Shown: one piece after another, positions 57,072 to 64,000 of the stretch
How the letters are laid out: each line of letters opens with the position of its first letter
Numbering within the stretch: the stretch's first letter is position 1
DNA from: Ctena decussata
Taxonomy: Eukaryota; Mollusca; Bivalvia; Lucinida; Lucinidae
Assembly: GCA_963989385.1 (NCBI GenBank)
Contig: OZ022501.1
Span: forward strand, 87,280,979-87,344,978
Reading direction: 5' to 3'
DNA length: 64,000 nt
Translations under genes and position numbers: made by a program
The notes under the pieces: generated by a model
What the model was told of the DNA's origin: nothing
The model's input: only the letters and a program-made list of their open reading frames with translations
The model's database searches: none

Positions 57072-57289
57072 CGGTTGACTCCCGTTATATTAAACAATGG
57101 ATATCTCGAAATACACTATATCAAAGAATATCGTTCAGTTAAATTTCCTTACTCTCTTTACATTTCGAGTCTGGGTATCTCAAACTACTGACATTTCATT
57201 TCAAAGTACATTTCTTGGACCAGGAAATTTACATTGAGATACCAGTTGTTTGAGATGAACTTCGACTTTAAGATATCGAGAGCTGACTC
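57072..57289. mobile_element. Pogo-like MITE, diverged copy
   Basis: Preceded by TA. CGGTTGACTCCCGTTATATT pairs loosely with ...GATATCGAGAGCTGACTC. Inside are TTGAGATACCAGTTGTTTGA and CTTGGACCAGGAAATTTACATT, matching 44391-44594. Confidence 0.75.
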
Positions 57290-57884
57290 TACGATGAAAC
57301 TTTATTGAGAGTTCAAAGCAATCTAGGGACAGAGCATAAGCATATGGAGGGCAAATCAACATTTTATACTGAAGAAAAAAGTAAAGCACACACATTTCAA
57401 TATTCTCGTTTGTACCTTATTTTCGAATCAAATTATGTTTATCAGTCTGTTTATTTTCTGTCAAGAAGAAGAACAAATTGTACCATGAGAAATTTATATG
57501 TATCACTTAGACCTCTGATGTATCTAAATACCTCTTTGTCAAATAAAATGTTGTGTCAACTGAGAAATTTATATGAAACTAAATTCTAATGACAAAAGGT
57601 ATGAAATATTGTCATTTATAAACTCGTTAATTAGTGTTAATAATTTGTTTTTGTTTGGCAGCCCTTCTTAGTCATAATTACAATTAATGTTTGGTAAAAC
57701 CATATAAATGAATTAGGGTTGCTTATCTGGCAAGTAAGTAACAGAGATTTAAGGGGAATAATACTCAAGCCTCCAAATGCGACATTTGCGATATAATTTC
57801 TGATAAAGGTTAATACTTTCTGCAGAAGCAATTCAGTTATTTTAATTTTTTGTCTGTCATCTTAAGCGTCAATTCTTGAGAAAG
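57290..57884. other. Unassigned sequence
   Basis: The 94-aa frame at 57305-57589 has no recognised motif. Nothing else distinctive. Confidence 0.5.
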
Positions 57885-58022
57885 AATTTACTTCCCTATG
57901 AGCTAATTCTCTTTTAAAAGACGACGTTTCATTGTCCGCGGAAGCAAACAGGAAGTCACAAAAGTTTTTTTTTCCGTTTGTAATAAGGGTGAAATAATAT
58001 GGAGGTGTAAATATTCACCTTA
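57885..58022. repeat. Dispersed GCCTCCCTTCT family, copy E
   Basis: CGGAAGCAAACAGGAAGTCAC, AAAAGTTTTTTTTTCCG and ATATGGAGGTGTAAATATTC match copies B and D. Confidence 0.55.
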
Positions 58023-58847
58023 AATATATGCTGAAAGCTCCTAATACGAAACCGCTTCGTTGAGGTGGTTCAGAAGGCCACATTAATTCACAGCCCTATG
58101 GTTTAAAGAGTACTACAAAAACAATATCACATTTGTTATCGATGTAAAAAATGTAGAATTCTCCTGTACGCCTGAGTAGATCCCCACAGAATCAAAATGG
58201 TAGAGTTGTTTTTCGTATAATTTGCTTAGTCCGTTGTAACCGTTCTGTTGGTCTAAATTATTTAGTTCAGTAAAGGTAGCTGATTTGCCACCTATTTAGG
58301 AAAGAGCTGCTGACTCGGCTTATCACTTGTAATTTATTGTTTGTTGGGATGTCTTTATCAATCTTTCCCTTTGATGTTGGGGATAGGGTTTGGGATCTGA
58401 TCCTGTCAGTTCCTGAAGTGTAGTTACTCTTTAAATTTGCTCCTCATGAAAGTGTAATCACTTTTGTTCTCATTATCAAAACATCTAGAGTCATTCTGAG
58501 GATCCTCAGTGCATTACCCTGCTTACTGAGCTTTGTGTATCGCGCACTTTAAAGCCATTCAGTTCATTAATCATTAATACGAGGGCGGGGTGGTAGGGAG
58601 CGGGAATGGGGACATGTGAGGGAAAAAGGGCAGGCTGTCGGAGAAAACACAGTGAAAAGCATTCGTTTCTGTTGCAGACTATGCCAAGTGTTCATGACAA
58701 ACTTCTCCCATCCAATGCGCATGAGGACACGCAGGTAATCTGCATACCAGTATATGTAACCATATTTACTGTATAAAGGATGAGGGTTCATATTACCATA
58801 TACACGCCTGGTAAACGCGAAATTCCATCTCCACTATAGTAGAGACC
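58023..58847. other. Unassigned sequence
   Basis: No gene or repeat boundary recognised. Confidence 0.5.
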
Positions 58848-58920
58848 CCGTAGCTCAGTGGGTTAAGCGCTGGCCTGGCAAGTTAGCGGTCCGGGTTCGA
58901 TTTCGGCTGGAGGCGGAAAT
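58848..58920 (+). ncRNA. tRNA-like sequence (SINE head or pseudogene)
   Basis: A-box TAGCTCAGTGGGTTAAGCGC and B-box GGGTTCGATTTC at normal spacing. The anticodon-arm-like part CTGGCCTGGCAAG would read GGC. The acceptor strands (GACCCCG and the 3' bases) do not pair, so a working tRNA is unlikely. Confidence 0.45.
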
Positions 58921-59163
58921 CTTTTAAACGGTTAGCGGGATTCCACTTCACACAAACTTTCATTTTTACCCCCATTGTCCTGAATGACTGAAATAATGTT
59001 TCAAGGGACGTACAATTGCTAGCCATCCACCCATCCCTACAAGGAAAAAAACACAAGCTTCTGCAAGCGGATTGCAAACATATAACAATCTTACTCGACT
59101 CATAATCATAGAAAGCGAATGAGTACAAAACTTCAGCTTTGAAAAGATAAACAGACAGAGTTA
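58921..59163. other. Unassigned sequence
   Basis: No clear SINE body follows the tRNA-like head. Nothing distinctive. Confidence 0.4.
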
Positions 59164-59227
59164 CTGCAAAACTCATGAAAGTGGCCAAACCGAAATTTCG
59201 GTTTGGCCACTTTCAGGAGTTTTGCGA
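59164..59227. repeat. Short foldback, GAAAGTGGCC family, copy 2
   Basis: ATGAAAGTGGCCAAACCG and its inverse meet at GAAATTTC and form an almost perfect stem; outer bases GCAAAACTC/GAGTTTTGC also pair. Same family as 17588-17644. Confidence 0.85.
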
Positions 59228-59935
59228 TAATTCCACCAGCTCTTTGACTTAAAAGCAAATATTATACACAAATATTCTTTTCATACGTACAGGTTGAATA
59301 GCATTGTTACATCACATCTAACTATTCGCATATTTTAATTATCATTATTTCCAAGTGTGATAGGCGTGGGGGGGGGGGGGGTGGGGGGGTGGAGGGGATG
59401 GAATGACGCGATTACTAGGCGTGATATACGTATAATACAATTTGGGAGTGGTAATTTCAACACATGATACATGTATATTCCAGACAGTACAATGCCAAAG
59501 AAAATCATCCAAATATTCTATCAGTAAATGCCGATTTGTAACTATATGCCATCAGACGAATGCGGAATAAAAGAAATAAAACGAAAATCAGATTTTTGCA
59601 TTTTGAGTGGAATTTTATTATTTCATATCTGGTATCCTAGCTAATAACGGATTATTAAATTGCAAACAAACCCTTATTAAATATAGAATGACACAATAAA
59701 ACAAGAAAGACATTAATGTAGGTTCAGATTATAAACATGTTTATTACCCCGAGTCACGTGGCAGTGAGGAGCCTTCTTGATGTAATCAGTATCGTAAGAT
59801 GGTGCTGAACTCGTATACAAAGGAGGCAGACATGGCGAAAAACTGAGTCAATGCTTCTATTTCTTCTTATTATTATTATTATTATTATCATCATTGTTAT
59901 TAGTAGTAGTAGTAGAAGCAGTAGTAGTTGAATAG
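59228..59935. other. Unassigned sequence with G-rich tract and ATT microsatellite
   Basis: G runs at 59368-59395; (ATT)n at 59865-59890; AGTAGTAG repeats to 59935. No gene. Confidence 0.6.
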
Positions 59936-59947
59936 TAGTGGCATGTT
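59936..59947. repeat. SINE TSD, left copy
   Basis: TAGTGGCATGTT, repeated as TAGTGGCACGTT at 62220-62231 (one mismatch). Confidence 0.75.
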
Positions 59948-59994
59948 TTCTGTGTTATTGTTTAACGTCCACGGTAAACAGCTATGGTCATGTC

Positions 59995-62007
59995 CAACCC
60001 GTATAGACTGGCTACGTGGAAACGCGTGTAGCACGGGCAAGTGTACTCGCAAATCGTATAGCACGGAGAAACACGGCGTAGCACGGCGATTGTTTACGGG
60101 TGACTTTTCAGAAAATGTTAGATTTCACCGACAAATTAAGATGTAAGTTTCATCTAACACTTTTTAATTTCAACCAATATATCTTTCATATACCAACAAT
60201 GGTTTATTTGGCAAAACTTACACTATTTTTTTAAGTATGCTGCCACAAAGTCAAGCTCACCACTTTCCCTTCAAACAGCTCTTTTGAGGCAATATTCTTG
60301 ACAATTCCATTTTTTACATGTTAATCATGCATCAGCATCTTCAGCAAGTTAGAATCCCTACGCTGAACCGACCAGAATCAAACATAAATTGCGAATATAC
60401 CTCAATGGGCGCTGCGGGATAACACGGGTGTGGCAACGGAGTAACACGGCTCAGTGTTTTCGAAAGACTACGGTATAAAACGGGCACCGTTTTTCTTTTG
60501 GAATCATTAAAAGGGAAGAAAGGAATAATGTGAATTTGTTTGTTTCCGGAAATCTTTAAATTTTAATAGACGAAGTAGTTGTAAAGCCGAGAATCCATTT
60601 ATACACGGTGCGAGGTCCCTGTACGTGTCTCCATCTTTAAATAGATGGGCAGGCAAAAACTGAATGGTTTCCAAAGTACGAACATGTCTCAGTGATTTTG
60701 ACTGCCTCTCATATATACGGGTGCGTGCAGGGATGCGGACCACTGATCATGCACTGGGTTCCTGGCTTGAGCATAGACTTTTACATCTTCATCAATAAGC
60801 GTCTCAATTTAGCTCGCTTGAGCCTCGACCTGTGCTAGGCGCTGTTATATGAGCCAGGACACGCAACATGGTGCTTATGGGAAATGCGAATAGCAAAGGT
60901 TCAGAGCAGTCTGCATCTTTGCAGTCTAATCAGAGTCTTTGCTGCTCACGAAGACCATATGTAGGTCCTTAGAACTTTACAGACACAAAATGAAGGCTGT
61001 TCGTAGATGCATGGACTCACAGACTGGTTTGAGTCTTCGCTGTTCGCGGATAGTTACCTAAACGTATTGTGTGACGCGGCTCATAAGTGCGAAGCTGGCT
61101 GGAGTAGAGTACCTGTAGAGCATTAACTGTGTACGCTCGTAGTGTGTAAGCAACAGCTAAGCCCATCCTGCACGCCCACACAGTCTTACGTGGCTTGGCG
61201 TATTTCAATTAATATGTAGAACTTTCAAACTGCTGTCATAGGGTCTGATTGGTTGCACATTTTCTTTGCAGCCGCGGTGGTCATACCCATTTTGCCACCT
61301 ACGCTGTCGACCGTAGACGGTACTCTAAAAATGGCTGTCGACCGAGAATTCAATCGACAGACTATGCACCTGGCCTATATCAGCAGTGGTTGTCTTTCAT
61401 TGTCTACTACTAGTCTAAAACAGGATTCTATTCTGCTCCAGATGGGACAAAAAGACCGAAAAGGAAAGAATTTGTTTTTGCGTTACCCGGGTTATACCGA
61501 TGCCTGCTCCGGGTAAAGCCGTAACCGTCACAGAAAGGTATCCGTTATTACACCGTGACTTTGAAAATGGGTGGTGTCTCGCAATAATCCATTTCAAGGT
61601 GGCATCATAAAAATCTTGACGAAACTTTCATTGACAAATGCCTAAAACATATCTGTATTGACTTATGTGTTTATATCACGATTTTATTGACCTATAGTGA
61701 GAATAAACATCGTAGATATAACGTGGTAAATTTTAAACGTATTTATGACTTCAACAGCTCCAGAATACAGTTTGAGCATAAATTCGGATTTCAAAGTTTT
61801 GTGTATATACTCATCAAGGTATAACAAGCCAAGTTAAGTAAAAAAAAGCATGTCAACCTATCTCTTCCCTTCTTGTCTTTGTCATCTAAAGTGCCATACC
61901 CTCGGTAAACAATCGCCGTGCTACGCCTTGTGGCTCCGTGCTATACGATTTACGAGTACACTTGCCCGTGCTACACGCGTTTCCACGTAGCCAGTCTATA
62001 CGGGTTG
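59995..62007. mobile_element. 2013-bp TIR DNA element nested in the SINE
   Basis: Starts CAACCCGTATAGACTGGCTA and ends in its exact inverse (TAGCCAGTCTATACGGGTTG). The arms pair for about 100 bp (59995-60098 with 61906-62007) through ACGTGGAAACGCGTGTAGCA, CGGGCAAGTGTACTCG and ATCGTATAGCACGG. ATGTC lies on both sides (59990-59994, 62008-62012); the intact SINE has it once. Subterminal copies of a short word (TAGCACGG, AACACGGC, TAACACGG, ATAAAACGG) occur near 60030-60090 and 60415-60490, with inverse forms near 61485-61560. Internal frames of 78 and 87 aa show no DDE or hAT-like motif, so it is non-autonomous. The TSD of 5 bp and the CAACCC tip do not match a superfamily I can name with confidence. 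Confidence 0.85.
60850..61084. mobile_element. MITE within the 2-kb element
   Basis: GAGCCAGGACACGCAACATG opens it and ...GTATTGTGTGACGCGGCTC closes it, giving imperfect TIRs. Inside are GCGAATAGCAAAGGTTCAGA, GCAGTCTAATCAGAGTCTTTGC and AGTCTTCGCTGTTCGCGG. Related to 41345-41585 and 51330-51490, and more distantly to the GAGCCGCGAC family. It is either a third nesting level or part of the element. Confidence 0.6.
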
Positions 62008-62231
62008 ATGTCGGGACGGTCAGTTAGCCTAACCACACAGGCTTAGACATCCTAAGCGGTTAACCAGTACTAAGTGCACTTACTTTCACCAGTAACTGAC
62101 ATCTGCCCTTCTTGAATCAGCGGAAGGAGAAATGAAAGTAAGTGGCCGGACCGAGTTTTGAACCCAGGACCTCTGGCTTATAAGTCAGGCGCCCTACCGA
62201 TTGCGCTACGCGGCCCGGCTAGTGGCACGTT

Positions 62232-63180
62232 CTAAACAATTGGCGAGGGTTTAAACAAAACGGAAGAGAGTGTATTAGCAGTGTTTTAACAGTTTGTCCT
62301 ATGAGTCAGTGACTTTTCAATATTATCAATATAATAGTAAAGAAATCAGCTTTTTCTATAATGGTATTCTACTATAGATTACTGAATTATGAGTTGATTC
62401 AAATACTTTTTTTTTTTTTGCCTTGGAATGTCTAGGTGGCCAAAAGCCTGTAAAATATAATGCAAGAAGCCAAACCAAGCGGTCCAATCTGGCGGTATTT
62501 AGTAGAGTATTATGTACTGTTTCAGCCACTGTGAACTAGAATTTGAGAAGGATGGAGAGGACTAGCCATTTTACTTAGCTCAATCCCATTGTTTATCAGA
62601 TACAATACAACAAGATTTTAACAATATTCAGGTAGCTACAAACAGTATTCCACAAGCAGAGTCATCGAATACCATTTTTACAACGTATCAAATACGATAT
62701 TTAGTCAAATTTTAATGTCTGATTGAAGGAAACTGCAAAAGCAGCACGTGGGCTGGTAGTGAAACAAGGGTAGTCATGTTTCTGCAATTTATGCATGAAG
62801 CGTGCCCAAGCTATAAACTTATCTTTATGTACGGACGGGTTAGAATAGTCATAAATGTTCAGCAAGTGGCTGACGTTAGGTATTTTAGCAGTTTGAGTTT
62901 CATTGTTTAAGATAGGGCATTACTTGATACTTTTAATTGTGCATCTTGACAATGTCGACATGTGCATCTAGACAATGTCGACAAAATATGAAAGACATTG
63001 TTGATTTTTATCTACAGTCAATGGTTCGGAGTTATGGCCCTCATCGTAGCAGTGACATACTTGCATGTGGTTTATAGACTTACTGAAGCTATCTCAGATG
63101 AGAAAAAAACAAACGTCCTACTGACGTCGTTGAAAAGTATACGCTGTGCTTCGGTCCCTGAGATCATTCTTTTTGATAAT
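62232..63180. other. Unassigned sequence
   Basis: A 20-base repeat-like pair TGACAATGTCGACA... at 62946-62985. No gene supported. Confidence 0.5.
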
Positions 63181-63411
63181 ATAAGTATCTATCATGGATG
63201 TGAGGTGTGGATTATAAGTATCTATCATGGGTGTGGATAGAAAAATCCGTCACGAGGGTCACTGTTCGGCATCACGAGGGCCTCGTGATGCCGAACAGTG
63301 ACCCTCGTGACGGATTTTTCTATCCACACCTCACACCGCCTCGTGATGCCGAACAGTGACCCTCGTGACGGATTTTTCTATCCACACCTCATACCCTTGA
63401 TAGATACTTTT
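63181..63411. mobile_element. Near-perfect long palindrome with one arm duplicated
   Basis: The left arm GTGTGGATAGAAAAATCCGT, CACGAGGGTCACTGTTCGGC, ATCACGAGG (63231-63279) is the exact inverse of 63281-63330, almost without a loop. The right-arm unit (CCTCGTGATGCCGAACAGTG, ACCCTCGTGACGGATTTTTC, TATCCACACCTCA) then repeats directly from 63339, period 58. The outer bases AAGTATCTATCATGG (63183 and again 63216) pair with CCTTGATAGATACTT near 63395-63409. No coding capacity. Arms with no mismatch suggest it is young or gene-converted. Confidence 0.9.
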
Positions 63412-64000
63412 TCTTGCACACCACGTTTTGTTTTAACTTCAGAACTTGTTAAAATGCGTAATTCTAGTGCTTGAGAGGTTTCAATTTGATTTTGAAAGAA
63501 GGCGCCGCTTTCAACGACCGCCATTCGGCTCTTTACGTCAACGACTGGCGTGCATAAACTGACGTCATTTTTGCCATCTTCGTGACGTCATCATTAAAAA
63601 GGCCAACGTCACTTGACGACCCGGGTACGTGAGCTCCAATACAACCAATGCATTGACAGCTCGTGATTTTTATCCGGTCCTGGGTGAGATAACATGGGTG
63701 AGATAAGATTTGTAGGTACAGGGGAAGCACCTGGTGTGCTAGAAAATCTTTGAAGGCAACTAAATGAAATAGCATGATCACACTACCGACCACAGTTACA
63801 ATCCAATTGCTTATATTTTTAGAATATAGGAGATCATTCCTACATATATAGAGATATATAGGTATTTAAAACAATAACGTTAACATCACACTTATCAAAA
63901 TACCGTGAAAAATGGGAATTTTGGAGCAATACTGCGTTTTAGCCAAAATCGCTTACATTAAGTATAGAGTTATGGAGGATTTTCTCACTGTCATATGTGT
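63412..64000. other. Unassigned sequence to the window end
   Basis: ACGTCA words cluster at 63535-63620 (CGTCAACGACTGGCG, CTGACGTCATTT, GTGACGTCATCATT, AACGTCACTTGACG). The 86-aa minus-strand frame across 63533-63793 has several Cys/His residues but no domain I recognise. Confidence 0.45.

Larger units (their letters stand above)
59948..62219 (-). mobile_element. tRNA-derived SINE split by a 2-kb insertion
   Basis: The two parts (59948-59994 and 62008-62219) together match the intact SINE at 39453-39723 in the same orientation. The tail side reads TGTTATTGTTTAACGTCCACG; the head side reads GGGACGGTCAGTTAGCC, AAGTGCACTTACTTTCACC and a tRNA-like head ending GCGCTACGCGGCCCGGC. The B-box is TTTTGAACCC-type here (one or two changes). 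A 12-bp TSD frames the whole. Confidence 0.85.

Noticed and set aside
58848..58920. tRNA-Ala-like gene (GGC)
   Set aside because: A- and B-boxes are good but the acceptor stem does not pair; kept only as a tRNA-like element.
63533..63793. Zinc-finger-like minus-strand ORF
   Set aside because: Cys and His residues do not fit a known spacing and the frame runs through ACGTCA-rich sequence.

Overview
The window looks like repeat-dense nuclear DNA from a bivalve mollusc, most likely a venerid clam. This rests on general style (AT-rich, no bacterial gene packing, tRNA-derived SINEs, CR1/jockey-like non-LTR elements, many foldback MITEs built around the TCTGATCAGACT/GAGCCGCGACACGA theme). It has not been tested by a database search. 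No complete host gene is visible. Two short open frames (2648-2917, tetraspanin-like C-terminus; 14212-14583, unrecognised) are the only candidates for host exons. Almost every other long ORF is chance or crosses a repeat.

Layout. 0-5.7 kb: hairpins, a possible terminal exon, a 1.04-kb TIR element (3020-4062) and a bivalve-type tandem repeat with a GAAA-loop hairpin and recurring nuclear-receptor-like motifs (4555-5510), then a TTG/TG microsatellite. 7-17 kb: foldback MITEs, a local duplication whose second copy carries a SINE with a 12-bp target-site duplication (TSD), and degenerate MITE relatives. 17.97-27.22 kb: a 9.3-kb structure with inverted arms of about 0.4 kb. Its right arm is split by a nearly full-length non-LTR retrotransposon (about 21964-27038) with a 12-bp TSD. 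The retrotransposon encodes an endonuclease/reverse transcriptase polyprotein that begins with a hydrophobic leader and a canonical 2A motif (GDIESNPGP). It is broken by one frameshift and one stop codon.

28.4 kb holds three perfect AGGTCA half-sites at 10-bp spacing. 28.68-30.79 kb is a two-copy tandem duplication of a 1.05-kb unit. 33-35.5 kb holds two more MITEs. 36.6-40.1 kb is a decayed short-period array interrupted by a 585-bp TIR element, a MITE and a minus-strand tRNA-SINE. 41-49.6 kb holds more MITEs, a pogo-like element, a 108-bp GACGTC palindrome and a TIR element with an AATTA TSD. 52.6 kb holds a second copy of the same 108-bp palindrome. 54-59 kb holds further MITE copies and tRNA-like sequences. 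59.94-62.23 kb is a nested pair: a minus-strand SINE (TSD TAGTGGCAYGTT) into which a 2013-bp TIR element jumped (TSD ATGTC). 63.18-63.41 kb is a nearly perfect long palindrome with a partial internal duplication.

The elements do not form a pathway. The value of the window is as a stratigraphy of insertions: several can be delimited to the base because a paralogous empty copy (SINE, inverted arm, tandem duplicate) lies in the same window. The most notable coding feature is the 2A-bearing retrotransposon. The least explained non-coding features are the GACGTC palindromes, the 2-kb TIR element and the AGGTCA clusters.
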